A stretch of 64,000 nt of DNA from Bordetella genomosp. 8 (GCF_002119685.1 NZ_CP021108.1:5022001-5086000), one strand, 5' to 3'; shown: positions 16,841 to 25,411, counted from the first letter of the stretch. The notes: a model not told the origin generated them from the letters alone. Numbers and translations are program-made.

Positions 16841-17670
16841 GCGGCCCCGCCGCGATGGACGCGCTGTTCGACCTGGAGCTGAAGCTGCTGCTGGAAGCCG
16901 TCTACCTGCGCTACCAGCACGACTTCCGCGGCTACGCCGTGGCGTCTATGCGCCGACGCGTCAAGCAGGCGATGACGCACTTCGACTGCGACACGGTCAG
17001 CCAGCTGCAGGACAGGGTCCTGCACCAGCCCGAGATTTTCGCGCGCATGCTGCAGTACTTCACGGTACAGGTCAGCGAAATGTTCCGCGACCCGGACTAT
17101 TTCCAGGCCGTTCGCGAACACGTGGTGCCGGTGCTCAAGACCTATCCGTCGGTGAAGATCTGGGTGGCGGGCTGCAGCAGCGGCGAGGAAGTCTGGTCGC
17201 TGGCCATCCTGCTGGATGAAGAACAGCTGCTGTCGCGCACGCTGATCTACGCCACCGACATCAACACCGAAGCGCTGCGCCAGGCCGAGAGCGGGATCTA
17301 CCCCGTGGACCGCATCGCCCAGTTCAGCCGTAACTACCGGGACAGCGGCGGCACGCGCTCGCTGTCGGATTACTACACCGCCAACCTGCATGACGCCCGT
17401 TTCGACCGCCGGCTGCGCGAGCAGATCGTATTCGCCGATCACAGCCTGGCGACCGACAGCGTGTTTTCGGAAGTGCATTTCGTCTCCTGCCGCAACGTGC
17501 TGATCTACTTCAACCGGGAACTGCAGGATCGCGCGGCGCAACTGTTCCATGAGGCGCTGATACGGCGCGGATTCCTGGGATTGGGAACGCGCGAAAGCCT
17601 GCGCTTTTCCTCGCAGGCCGGCCGGTTCACGGAAGTCGCGCCGCGCCAGCGCATCTACCAACGCCTATGA
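16816..17670 (+). CDS. CheR-type protein-glutamate methyltransferase
   Basis: CheR enzymes transfer a methyl group from S-adenosylmethionine to glutamates of chemoreceptors or related coiled coils. This protein (284 residues from 16816) has the helical N-terminal domain, EMFRDPDYFQAV, the SAM-binding VAGCSSGEEVWSLA and the CRNVLIYF motif near the C-terminus. An alternative ATG at 16855 (MDALFDLELK) is equally plausible; neither has a strong ribosome binding site. It overlaps the kinase upstream and shares ATGA with cheB downstream, so translation is coupled. No TPR domain or chemoreceptor gene accompanies it, so the methylation target may be one of the two kinases. Confidence 0.92.
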   Translation: MPSLDAQVSGPAAMDALFDLELKLLLEAVYLRYQHDFRGYAVASMRRRVKQAMTHFDCDTVSQLQDRVLHQPEIFARMLQYFTVQVSEMFRDPDYFQAVREHVVPVLKTYPSVKIWVAGCSSGEEVWSLAILLDEEQLLSRTLIYATDINTEALRQAESGIYPVDRIAQFSRNYRDSGGTRSLSDYYTANLHDARFDRRLREQIVFADHSLATDSVFSEVHFVSCRNVLIYFNRELQDRAAQLFHEALIRRGFLGLGTRESLRFSSQAGRFTEVAPRQRIYQRL

Positions 17671-18284
17671 CGACCGCCGCCCCGCCCTCCTCCCCCGCGA
17701 TAACGCTGGTCGCCATCGGCGCATCGGCCGGCGGCGTGGACGCCATCGGCACCGTGCTGGAGGCCCTGCCGGCCGATTTTCCGGCGGCGATCGCCATCGT
17801 CCTGCATCTGCCGCCAGACCGGCACAGCCTGCTGGCCGAGCTGTTCGCCGCCCGCTGCGTCCTGCCGGTCAAGGAAGTGGAAGACAAGGAATTCATCGTG
17901 CCCGGCATGGTCTATATCGCGGCGCCCGACTACCACATGCTGGTCGAGCCGGACCGTTCCTTCGCGCTGTCGCAGGACGAAGCGGTGAACTTCTCGCGGC
18001 CGTCGATCGACCTGCTGATGGAATCCGCGGCCATCGCTTACCGCGAGCGGTTGCTGGGCATCGTATTGACGGGCGCCAGCCAGGACGGCGCCGCCGGGCT
18101 GCAACGCGTGCGCGCGCTGGGCGGGCAGGCCTGGGTGCAGGATCCCGATAACGCGGACTCTCCCGCCATGCCGGCCAGCGCCATCGCGCAGGCCGGCGCG
18201 GACCGCATCATGGACAAGGCCACGCTGGCGCTCGCGCTGGCGGCCTTAGGCAAAGACCCTAGAAAAAACGGAAATCGACCGTGA
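17667..18284 (+). CDS. CheB-type methylesterase without a receiver domain
   Basis: CheB hydrolyses glutamyl methyl esters or deamidates glutamines on receptors. The 205 residues contain only the catalytic domain. Catalytic residues can be placed as Ser20 (GASAGG), His47 (IVLHLPPD) and Asp140 (LTGASQDGA). The regulatory receiver domain found in chemotaxis CheB is absent, so activity would not be gated by direct phosphorylation. It overlaps the CheR gene by four bases (ATGA) and its own stop overlaps the GTG start of the next gene. Confidence 0.92.
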   Translation: MTTAAPPSSPAITLVAIGASAGGVDAIGTVLEALPADFPAAIAIVLHLPPDRHSLLAELFAARCVLPVKEVEDKEFIVPGMVYIAAPDYHMLVEPDRSFALSQDEAVNFSRPSIDLLMESAAIAYRERLLGIVLTGASQDGAAGLQRVRALGGQAWVQDPDNADSPAMPASAIAQAGADRIMDKATLALALAALGKDPRKNGNRP

Positions 18285-19390
18285 CTGAAAGCGTCAACAT
18301 CCTGGTGGTCGACGACATCGCCCAGAACCTCGTGGCGGTGGAAGCCCTGCTGGCCAGGCCAGGCATCCACATCCTGCAAGCGCGTTCCGGCGTGGAAGCG
18401 CTGGAGCTGCTGCTGGTACACGAAGTCGCCCTGGCACTGATCGACGTGCAGATGCCGCAGATGAACGGCTTCGAACTGGCGGAACTGATCCGCGGCAGCG
18501 AGCGCACCCGCAGCGTGCCGCTGATCTTCCTGACCGCCGGCACCAAGGAGCGCGAAGCGCATTTCCGCGGCTACGAGGCCGGCGCGGTGGATTTCCTCTA
18601 CAAGCCCCTGGACGCCGACGTGCTGATCAGCAAGGTCAATGTCTTCGTCGAGATGCACAACCAGAAGAAGCTGCTGGCGCGCCAGCTGGAGGAACTGCGC
18701 CAGGCCCTGACGCTGAACGAGATGTTCACCGCGGTGCTGGGGCACGACCTGCGCAACCCGCTGTCAGCGGTGCTGCACGGATCGGAGCTGCTGCTGCGCG
18801 GCTCCAGCGATCCCAAGGTGCAGACCAATGCCCAGCGCATCCGCTTCAGCGCCGGCCGCATGGCGCGCATGGTGGAACAGCTGCTGGACGTCGCGCGCAT
18901 CCGTTCGAACGGCCTGGTGTTGCAGCCGGTGCGCAGCGATTACGCCGGCGTCTGCCGCGCCATCGTGGACGAAATCGCGGATCCCGCGCAGCGCGAACGC
19001 GTGCAGCTGCACGTCCAGGGAGACTGCCACGGCGATATCGACGTGGACCGCTTTTCGCAGGTGGTGTCGAATCTGCTGGGCAACGCCTTGCAGCATGGCG
19101 ACCCCGCACATCCGGTGCTGATGCGCATCGACGGCATGGCGCCGGACCGCATCGTCGTGCAGGTCGCCAACCAGGGCGTCATCCCCGCCGACCAGTTGCC
19201 CAATCTGTTCAACCCCTTCCATGCCAGCCTGGAAAGCCGCGCGAGCAAGAACGGCCTGGGCCTGGGGCTTTATATCGTGAAGAAGTTCATCGATGCGCAC
19301 GGCGGCACGGTGAACGTGCGGTCCACGCGCGCCGACGGCACCGTGTTCGAGATCGTCATGCCGCGCGCGAGCGGCGGCGGCGCAGCGTAA
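18281..19390 (+). CDS. Receiver-histidine kinase hybrid protein, cytoplasmic
   Basis: The 369-residue protein starts with GTG at 18281, overlapping the stop of the CheB gene. An N-terminal receiver domain (phospho-acceptor Asp55 in LIDVQMPQMNG, conserved Lys in LYKPLD) is followed by a HisKA domain with His155 in GHDLRNPLSAV. The HATPase domain has NLLGNALQHG and GLGLGLYIVKKF. There is no membrane segment, so it probably receives phosphoryl groups from the hybrid kinase upstream. No output domain is present. The last 35 bases overlap the convergent hydroxylase gene. Confidence 0.92.
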   Translation: MTESVNILVVDDIAQNLVAVEALLARPGIHILQARSGVEALELLLVHEVALALIDVQMPQMNGFELAELIRGSERTRSVPLIFLTAGTKEREAHFRGYEAGAVDFLYKPLDADVLISKVNVFVEMHNQKKLLARQLEELRQALTLNEMFTAVLGHDLRNPLSAVLHGSELLLRGSSDPKVQTNAQRIRFSAGRMARMVEQLLDVARIRSNGLVLQPVRSDYAGVCRAIVDEIADPAQRERVQLHVQGDCHGDIDVDRFSQVVSNLLGNALQHGDPAHPVLMRIDGMAPDRIVVQVANQGVIPADQLPNLFNPFHASLESRASKNGLGLGLYIVKKFIDAHGGTVNVRSTRADGTVFEIVMPRASGGGAA

Positions 19391-20333
19391 ACAGGCGCTT
19401 GAAGCCCAGCCACTGCTGGGCCAGGAAGGTTTCGCCGTAATCGTGGCCGCCGGCATCCGGCAGCTGGTCGGCGATGCCCGTGGGGCCGAACTTGCCGTCG
19501 AAGCGGCCGGTGCGGAACAGGACGTCCCATATCGGAAAGATCACGGCGTAATTGCTGCCCACCACCTTGCCGGTGGGCGTGGTTTCGTAGGCAATGCCGT
19601 GGTGCTCGCGATGGAAGCGCGGGCTGACCAGCAAGCGCTCGCCCCAGCGGCCGAAATGCAGGCGCAGGTTGGCGTGGGAAAAGCTCTCGACCAGCTGCAG
19701 GATGGCGACGATGGCGACGAACTGCGCGGGCGGCACGCCGATCAGCTGCGACACCACCACGATCACGATGTCGTGCAGGACATCGTCCAGCAGATGGTTG
19801 CGGTTGTCGCTCCACATGGTCATCTGCCGCTGGCTGTGATGCACGGCGTGCAGCGCCCACATCCACTCGAAGGTGTGCTGGGCGCGGTGATACAGGTATT
19901 CGACCAGGTCGAAGATGAGCAGGTAGATCGCCAGGCTGATCAGCGGATTGTCCGTCACGCCGGGCCACAGCTGGTCCAGCTGCAGGGTCGACAGGCCCCA
20001 CACATGCAGGGTGCCGAAGATGCCGTCCCAGAAGGGATCGATGGCGAAGAACAGCGCGACGCGGAACACGCCCAGGCGATGGATGACGGTGTACAGGATA
20101 TCCAGGCGCACGGCGCGGCGGTCGGTCACCGCCTCGACCGGCCGCCAGCGCTGCAGCGGCCCGATCACGCAGATCAGCACGGCAATCTGCAGCAGGCCGG
20201 CGATCAGCCACAGGGTGGCGTCGTAGGCGTCTTCGATGACGCCGGACAGCCCGAGCTTGTACAGCACGGGCTGGATGACGGACTCGAACAGCCCTTCCTG
20301 GGCCATGCCGATGAGATGATTGAACGTATCCAT
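19356..20333 (-). CDS. Fatty acid hydroxylase / sterol desaturase family membrane protein
   Basis: This 325-residue integral membrane protein has the diiron histidine clusters of the family: HRAQH (149-153), HAVHH (162-166) and HREHHG (241-246), plus His220. Hydrophobic segments flank them around residues 40-60, 85-100, 132-148 and 188-215. Such enzymes hydroxylate or desaturate acyl chains or isoprenoid lipids in the membrane; the substrate here is unknown. It follows the polysaccharide deacetylase gene by 19 bases on the same strand, so the two are probably in one operon. Confidence 0.9.
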   Translation of the reverse strand: MDTFNHLIGMAQEGLFESVIQPVLYKLGLSGVIEDAYDATLWLIAGLLQIAVLICVIGPLQRWRPVEAVTDRRAVRLDILYTVIHRLGVFRVALFFAIDPFWDGIFGTLHVWGLSTLQLDQLWPGVTDNPLISLAIYLLIFDLVEYLYHRAQHTFEWMWALHAVHHSQRQMTMWSDNRNHLLDDVLHDIVIVVVSQLIGVPPAQFVAIVAILQLVESFSHANLRLHFGRWGERLLVSPRFHREHHGIAYETTPTGKVVGSNYAVIFPIWDVLFRTGRFDGKFGPTGIADQLPDAGGHDYGETFLAQQWLGFKRLFTLRRRRSRAA

Positions 20334-20352
20334 CGCGAAAAAACCGGTAAAC

Positions 20353-21159
20353 CTATTGACGATGCGCCGCGACCCAGGCGCGGTAAGCGGGATGCTGGTC
20401 CAGCGTGGCGAAGCAATAACCCTTGTCCCGCAGCCCAGTGATCAGGGGTTCCAGCACGGCGGGCGCCCAGGGATCCTGGCGCGACCAGATTCCCAGGTGG
20501 GCCATCAGGATATCGCCGGGCTTGATATTGGCGAGCGCGCGGGCAAGCAGCTGCTTGTTGGGGTATTTGTCGCTGGGCAGTTCATCGCCCAGGAAGCCGG
20601 CCGACGCCCAGCCGACGTGGCGATAGCCGCACTGCTGCGCCGCCTTGAGCAGCGCGGGCGAGGTGCGCCCGCCCGGCGCACGGAACAGCGGCAGCATGGC
20701 GTGGCCCGTCATTGCCTTGAACCGCGCGGCGGAACGCTGCAGTTCGTCGCAATACTGCTGCGCGGTCAGGACTTCCTTCTTGCCGGCATTGGGACCGAAG
20801 TCGGGCCGCATCTCGAAGCGGTCGCCGGGCAGGTCCTTCAGCCAGTGGACGTGATCGTAGGTATGCGAACCGAACACGTCGCCGTCGGCCACGCGGGCGC
20901 GCCACCAGGGCGCCCAGTGGTCGTCCAGCGAACTGCCGTTGGTCTGCGTGCGTTCATTGGCCAGGAAGAAACTGGCCTTGACGTCGTGCCGCTTCAGCAC
21001 GTCGGCGATCAGGGGCGCCACGCCCATGTGGCCGGTGTCGAAGGTCAGATAGACGGGCTTGGCGCACAACGGCGCCGGCGCGGCGGCGGCGCCGCCGGCC
21101 ATGGCCGTGGCAAGCAGGCCGCACAACGCGGCCGAGGCGCGTCTAGTGCATCGCGACAT
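20353..21159 (-). CDS. Secreted polysaccharide deacetylase family protein with an altered metal site
   Basis: From the ATG at 21159 the protein has 268 residues and a signal peptide (MSRCTRRASAALCGLLATAM, Ala-rich cleavage region near residue 27). The NodB-type domain shows VYLTFDTGH and GSHTYDH, with the two metal-binding His in the latter. The usual TFDDG motif here reads TFDTG, so the second Asp, normally a metal ligand, is Thr. Members of the family deacetylate N-acetylhexosamine polymers in the periplasm, but this change raises the question of altered chemistry. It overlaps the beta-propeller gene upstream by 17 bases. Confidence 0.87.
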   Translation of the reverse strand: MSRCTRRASAALCGLLATAMAGGAAAAPAPLCAKPVYLTFDTGHMGVAPLIADVLKRHDVKASFFLANERTQTNGSSLDDHWAPWWRARVADGDVFGSHTYDHVHWLKDLPGDRFEMRPDFGPNAGKKEVLTAQQYCDELQRSAARFKAMTGHAMLPLFRAPGGRTSPALLKAAQQCGYRHVGWASAGFLGDELPSDKYPNKQLLARALANIKPGDILMAHLGIWSRQDPWAPAVLEPLITGLRDKGYCFATLDQHPAYRAWVAAHRQ

Positions 21160-22165
21160 GATCCAGTGTCCATACCCCGTGCGGCGACCGGCCCACATTG
21201 ATCTGCCGCACGACTTCCTTCTTGTCGATATCGATGAAAGTCAGCTTGCGCGCCCAGCGCGAGGTGACCAGCAGGGTCTTGCCGTCCGCCATCAGGTCCA
21301 TGCAGTCCGGACCGCCGGGCGCCGGATACTCGGCCACGGCCTTCAGGTTCTTGAAGTCGATGCGGCTGATGGTATTGGCGGCGCGGTTGCTGACGAAGAT
21401 GTGCTGGCCGTCACCCTGGATGCGGAAAGCATGGGCGCCGGCATTGGTCTTGATGCGCGTGATCAGCTTGGGCTTGCCCGGACTGGTCAGGTCGTAGGCT
21501 TCGACGTAGCTGTCGCCGGTCAGGGCGACCAGCATGACCTTGTCGCCCGGGACGATATAGACGTCAGCCGGCGTCTTGCCCACGGGCAGCGTCCAACGCT
21601 TTTCCTGCGTCGCCAGGTCGATGGCCACGACTTCGTCGCTGTCCTGCAGCGACACGTAGGCCGTGGTGCTCTTGCTGTCGATGCCGATGTGGCTGGGGGT
21701 CTTGCCGGCCGGCACGCGCTTCATCAGCTTGAGATCGAAGCCGTCGGCGCGCGGCACGTATTGATAGATGTCGACGTGGTCCAGCCGGTTGGCGGCCGTG
21801 ACGAACCATTTCATGTCGGGCGAGAAACGCAGCTGGTAGGGGTCGACGATGCCCGTGATGGTGCGCTGGATCTGACCGGTGCGCGGATCCATCAGCGTCA
21901 GCGTATCGCCCACCGAATTGGCGACGATCAGCGATTTCTGGTCCGGCGAAAAATACAGGTGATGCGGCTCCTTGCCGGTGGGCAGGCGACGGATTTCCTT
22001 GTAGGTGACCGGGTCGATCACGCTGACGTTCGCGTCCAGGGAATTCAGGACGAAGATGGGATCGTTGTGGGAGGGACGGGCGGCCTGGCCTTGGGCCTGG
22101 GCGGGAGCGACGAACGCGAGGCAGGCGGCCAGCACGGCGCCGCAGGCAAAAGACAAACGATTCAA
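21143..22165 (-). CDS. Secreted YncE-like beta-propeller protein
   Basis: The protein is a string of YVTN-type beta-propeller blades: repeated stretches such as PHHLYFSPDQKSLIVANS and HIFVSNRAANTISRIDF occur about every 40 residues. A signal peptide is clear (LSFACGAVLAACLAFVAPAQAQ). No ATG lies just before it. I propose the TTG at 22165, preceded by GCGAGA, for 340 residues; a GTG at 22210 and a distant ATG at 22294 are alternatives. Such propellers are periplasmic binding or scaffolding proteins, and no catalytic residues can be named. It is the first gene of the set with the deacetylase and hydroxylase. Confidence 0.83.
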   Translation of the reverse strand: MNRLSFACGAVLAACLAFVAPAQAQGQAARPSHNDPIFVLNSLDANVSVIDPVTYKEIRRLPTGKEPHHLYFSPDQKSLIVANSVGDTLTLMDPRTGQIQRTITGIVDPYQLRFSPDMKWFVTAANRLDHVDIYQYVPRADGFDLKLMKRVPAGKTPSHIGIDSKSTTAYVSLQDSDEVVAIDLATQEKRWTLPVGKTPADVYIVPGDKVMLVALTGDSYVEAYDLTSPGKPKLITRIKTNAGAHAFRIQGDGQHIFVSNRAANTISRIDFKNLKAVAEYPAPGGPDCMDLMADGKTLLVTSRWARKLTFIDIDKKEVVRQINVGRSPHGVWTLDHVAMH

Positions 22166-22368
22166 AACGGATCTCGCAGTATCGGTGAATAGCGTCCTGG
22201 ATTTTGACACACGCCCCGCGGGTTGGAACGGGAGGCCGCCGGAAAGTTCGCTTCCCGGCACGTAAAATATCAAGTTATTCCGCCGGAACAACAACGCCGC
22301 GCGGCCAGCCCATCATCCAGGCCCGTAGCCAGCACGCCGGTACGGACCTGCCGCGACCCGCGCCCACG

Positions 22369-23532
22369 ATGCACTCCCCTGCTCTACCTCAGCCGCCCCA
22401 GTTGTCCTGGACCCAGAACGGCGCCGACCATCACGCGGACTGGCGTTCCGAAAGCGGCGCGCCGCCGCCGCGGCGGGTGGTGGTCGCGGACGACACCATG
22501 AACGCGGATACGGCCTATCGCCTGGCCTGCGAAGGCAGCGCGCTGCTGTGGCGCGGCGACTTCCAGAACGCGCGGCAGCTGCTGCAGGCCCTGACACGGC
22601 GCATCGACCGGCGCCCGGCCTCGAAAAAACGGCCGGCGGATTTCCCGGAAGCCTTCCATCTGCACCGCCAGGCGCGCGCCCAACGGGCCCGCGCGCTGGG
22701 CATGCTGCTGATTCCCTTCGAGCCGGGCCACGTGATTCCCTTGCGGCGCGCGCCCGACGTGGCGCGTGCCTGCCGCGCCGTCCACGGCGAAGCCGAGCGG
22801 CCCTATGTCGCGTCCCTGCGCGAACTGCTGGGGCTGGTCGGCGCATGGCAGTGGCGGGAAAAAGGCGTTGAAATCGCCGCGCTGGGCGCACGCGTGTACC
22901 CGCATTACGGCGTGTATTCGCCGGTGCGCGGCGAGTACCTGGACCTGATCGCGCAGGCGCCCCTGCCGCGCCCGGCGGGCGTGGACCTGGCGTTCGACAT
23001 CGGCACGGGCACCGGCGTCATCGCCGCGCTGCTGGCGCGGCGGGGCGTGCGGCAGGTGGTGGCAACCGACATGGACCCGCGCGCGCTGGCATGTGCCGAG
23101 GAAAACCTGGAGCGCCTGGGCTTGCGGGATCGCGTACGGCTGGAACGCGCGGACCTGTTCCCGTCCGGCCAGGCGCAATTGGTGGTGTGCAATCCACCGT
23201 GGGTGCCGGCCCGCGCCAGCGCGCCGGTCGAATATGCGGTCTACGACCCGGAATCGCGCATGCTGCGTGGTTTCCTGCAAGGACTGGCCGGGCATCTGGC
23301 CGATGATGGCGAAGGCTGGCTGATTCTGTCCGACCTGGCGGAACACCTGCGCCTGCGCACGCGCGAAGAATTATTGCAGTGGATAGAGGCTGCGGGCCTG
23401 GCGGTGGCCGGTCGGCTGGATACCCGGCCCGTACACGGCAAGGCATCCGACCCGGACGATCCCCTGCATGCCGCCCGCGTGCGCGAAGTGACGTCGCTGT
23501 GGCGCCTGCGGCGCCGCGCGGCAACTGCCTGA
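22369..23532 (+). CDS. Class I SAM-dependent methyltransferase, HemK/PrmC-like
   Basis: The 387-residue protein has an N-terminal helical region of about 180 residues and a C-terminal Rossmann methyltransferase domain. Motif I is FDIGTGTGVIAALL (209-222), motif II is TDMDPRAL (233-240) and motif IV is NPPW (275-278). NPPW/NPPY motifs mark enzymes that methylate amide or exocyclic amino nitrogens in protein glutamines, DNA or RNA. It is longer than PrmC and unlikely to be the housekeeping enzyme. I chose the ATG at 22369; the frame is open further upstream. It is divergent from the beta-propeller gene and stands alone. Confidence 0.85.
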   Translation: MHSPALPQPPQLSWTQNGADHHADWRSESGAPPPRRVVVADDTMNADTAYRLACEGSALLWRGDFQNARQLLQALTRRIDRRPASKKRPADFPEAFHLHRQARAQRARALGMLLIPFEPGHVIPLRRAPDVARACRAVHGEAERPYVASLRELLGLVGAWQWREKGVEIAALGARVYPHYGVYSPVRGEYLDLIAQAPLPRPAGVDLAFDIGTGTGVIAALLARRGVRQVVATDMDPRALACAEENLERLGLRDRVRLERADLFPSGQAQLVVCNPPWVPARASAPVEYAVYDPESRMLRGFLQGLAGHLADDGEGWLILSDLAEHLRLRTREELLQWIEAAGLAVAGRLDTRPVHGKASDPDDPLHAARVREVTSLWRLRRRAATA

Positions 23533-23600
23533 TTGGGCCGGCCGGCGCGAATCGGCGCGGCATGGCCGCCACGGGCAGGCCCCCCACCGGTCGGCGTGCA

Positions 23601-23672
23601 ACGGCCCGGCCTGGACTGGCCTGGACTGGCCCGGCCTGGACGGGCCCGGCACGGGCCGGACCAGCCTGGACC
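23601..23672. repeat. GC-rich tandem and inverted repeat between convergent genes
   Basis: The unit ctggactggc occurs twice in tandem (23611-23630) and degenerate copies of cctggac continue to about 23672. Inside lies an inverted repeat ggcccg-gca-cgggcc (23643-23657). The block sits just after the PepSY gene end on the minus strand and after the methyltransferase gene on the plus strand. It may act as a two-way transcription barrier, although no T-run follows. Confidence 0.6.
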
Positions 23673-23676
23673 GTGG

Positions 23677-24360
23677 CTAGACCGTGACGGCGGCGACCCA
23701 GAGTGTCGCGACGATGGACACGCCCAGGATGGCCGCGCCCACCGTGCGGCGGCGGTTCAGGCCGGTCCAGAGCAGCACCCCGGTAAGGGACAGCAGCACC
23801 ATCCCGCCGGCGATGGTATCGGCGATCAGCACCCAGGCCGCGGTCACGCCGTTGGCGCGATGCAGGTTTTCCAGGGTGGCGAGCAGGCCCGGCTCCATGC
23901 GGCGGACGCTGACCTGGCCGGCGCCGGCCCAGTATTCCGCCTGGACGATGGTCTTGGGCGAACGGAAGGCGATCTGCCAGTGTTCCGGCTGGGTCACGGC
24001 CTTGTCGCCCCAGGCCACCGGCTTGGCGGGATCGCGCTGGATCCGCTCGGCGGGCTTGGGCAGCTTCAGTTCGGCCTGTAGCCAGGCGGCCATCTCCTGC
24101 GCCGACGCCGGGGCGGGCACCGGCAGCGGTAGTTGCACATTGGCCACCTGCGGCGCGCCGGTGCTGATCTTCATCACCGCGCGATGATTCTGGAAAAAAC
24201 CCGTCAGCCCGAACAGCAGGCCCAGCACCGCGCCCCACAGGCCGATCCAGCTGTGTGCCTTGCGCAGCCATTTCAGGAAAATGCCGCGGCGATGCCCGGC
24301 GGCTTGGACGGGATCGGCGCGGCGCGCAGGGGCGGTGTTGGCAGGCAGGATGTGGCTCAT
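23677..24360 (-). CDS. PepSY-associated transmembrane protein, probably iron-regulated
   Basis: This 227-residue inner-membrane protein has a first membrane segment at about residues 38-57 (IGLWGAVLGLLFGLTGFF). A periplasmic PepSY-like region follows, with HWQIAFRSPKTIVQAEYW and LLATLENLHRANG, then two C-terminal membrane segments (about 172-192 and 205-225). Proteins of this type often sit beside siderophore receptors and are thought to help iron uptake or ferric reduction. Here no receptor gene is adjacent. A Fur-box-like sequence lies about 70 bases upstream, supporting iron control. The ribosome binding site is weak. Confidence 0.85.
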   Translation of the reverse strand: MSHILPANTAPARRADPVQAAGHRRGIFLKWLRKAHSWIGLWGAVLGLLFGLTGFFQNHRAVMKISTGAPQVANVQLPLPVPAPASAQEMAAWLQAELKLPKPAERIQRDPAKPVAWGDKAVTQPEHWQIAFRSPKTIVQAEYWAGAGQVSVRRMEPGLLATLENLHRANGVTAAWVLIADTIAGGMVLLSLTGVLLWTGLNRRRTVGAAILGVSIVATLWVAAVTV

Positions 24361-24428
24361 CGGACGCGGGCCTTGCCGGGGTGCGCGACCGGGATGGCGG
24401 CGCGGCGGCTGGCCTTCTTTTCGAAAAC

Positions 24429-24447
24429 GCTAATGATATTCGATCTC
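24429..24447 (-). promoter_or_regulatory. Probable Fur box upstream of the PepSY gene
   Basis: The 19 bases gctaatgatattcgatctc match the E. coli-type Fur consensus gataatgataatcattatc at 14 of 19 positions, counted by eye. The location, 69-87 bases before the PepSY gene start, suits a repressor site over a promoter. The pentanucleotide-rich AT stretch stands out in GC-rich surroundings. Confidence 0.6.
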
Positions 24448-24607
24448 AGTGCGTTTCCCTGCATACCGCTCGAACATGGGGCGCCGGCCGTGGCCTGGAT
24501 GCGACGCTGGGGAAATCGGGACGGTATTAAGATGGAGGCCGACCGTCAGGCCGGCCCGCGTAGCCGGCAACCATGCGGACGGCAGCCAACACCTAGAGGA
24601 GCTCAAA

Positions 24608-25405
24608 GTGACCGATGTTTTTGATCCGGCCCCGGCAGCCGCATTGCTGGCTCGGACGTGGCGCGAGGGACGCCAGATTAGCGAAATTCCCGCCGATATC
24701 CGTCCGCGCAACCTGGCCGAGGGCTACGCCTTGCAGGACGCATTCATCAAGGCCTACGCCGCCGAGACGGGCGACCGCGAGGCCGGCTGGAAGCTGGGCG
24801 TGGGCAGCGTCGCCGCCATGCAGGCCGCGGGTACGGAACGACCCCTGGTGGGCCGTGTGCTGGCGGGCCACCGCTACGACAACGGCGCGACCGTGCAGGT
24901 GCTGTGCCAGGCGCCTATCACCGTGGAGTTCGAAATCGCTTTCGTCCTGGGGCGCGATATCGCGCCGGGCGCGGCGCCGTCCGACCCCATGCAGGCCGTA
25001 TCGTCGACCCACATTGCCTTCGAACTCGTCCTGTCGCGTTTCATCAACCGGCGGGCGGTGGGCTGGCCCAGTTTCGTCGGCGACAGCGTGGGCTTCGAGG
25101 CCTCCATACTGGGGCCGCGCATCGACGCCGCCGCCATCCAGCGCGGCGTCGCCACGGTGGACGTGCAGGCCGACGGCCAGACCCGCGGCACGGCCCTGAG
25201 CGGCGACGACGCGATCGACCCGACCCAGATGCTGCGCCATCTGTTCGACCATGCCTGCTACCACGGCCTGACCCTGCGGACAGGCGACGTGGTCACGACG
25301 GGCGCGGTGGCCAGGCCATTCGATATTCCCGCCGGCAAGACCGAACTCAGCGCCCGCTTCCTGGGGCAGACGCTGAGCGCCCAGGTGGTGCCGGCGCAAG
25401 CCTGA
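24608..25405 (+). CDS. 2-keto-4-pentenoate hydratase-like enzyme
   Basis: The 265-residue protein belongs to the MhpD/fumarylacetoacetate hydrolase superfamily, which hydrates 2-hydroxypenta-2,4-dienoate or decarboxylates 4-oxalocrotonate after aromatic ring cleavage. Visible family elements are GWKLGVGSVAAMQ (about residues 60-72), VEFEIAFVLGRDI (about 103-115, metal-binding acids), and the C-terminal LRTGDVVTTGAV. The start is GTG at 24608 with an excellent GAGGAG eight bases upstream. No other meta-cleavage genes are adjacent; the IclR gene is convergent and only six bases away. Hydratase versus decarboxylase cannot be decided. Confidence 0.85.
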   Translation: MTDVFDPAPAAALLARTWREGRQISEIPADIRPRNLAEGYALQDAFIKAYAAETGDREAGWKLGVGSVAAMQAAGTERPLVGRVLAGHRYDNGATVQVLCQAPITVEFEIAFVLGRDIAPGAAPSDPMQAVSSTHIAFELVLSRFINRRAVGWPSFVGDSVGFEASILGPRIDAAAIQRGVATVDVQADGQTRGTALSGDDAIDPTQMLRHLFDHACYHGLTLRTGDVVTTGAVARPFDIPAGKTELSARFLGQTLSAQVVPAQA

Positions 25406-25411
25406 GCCGGT

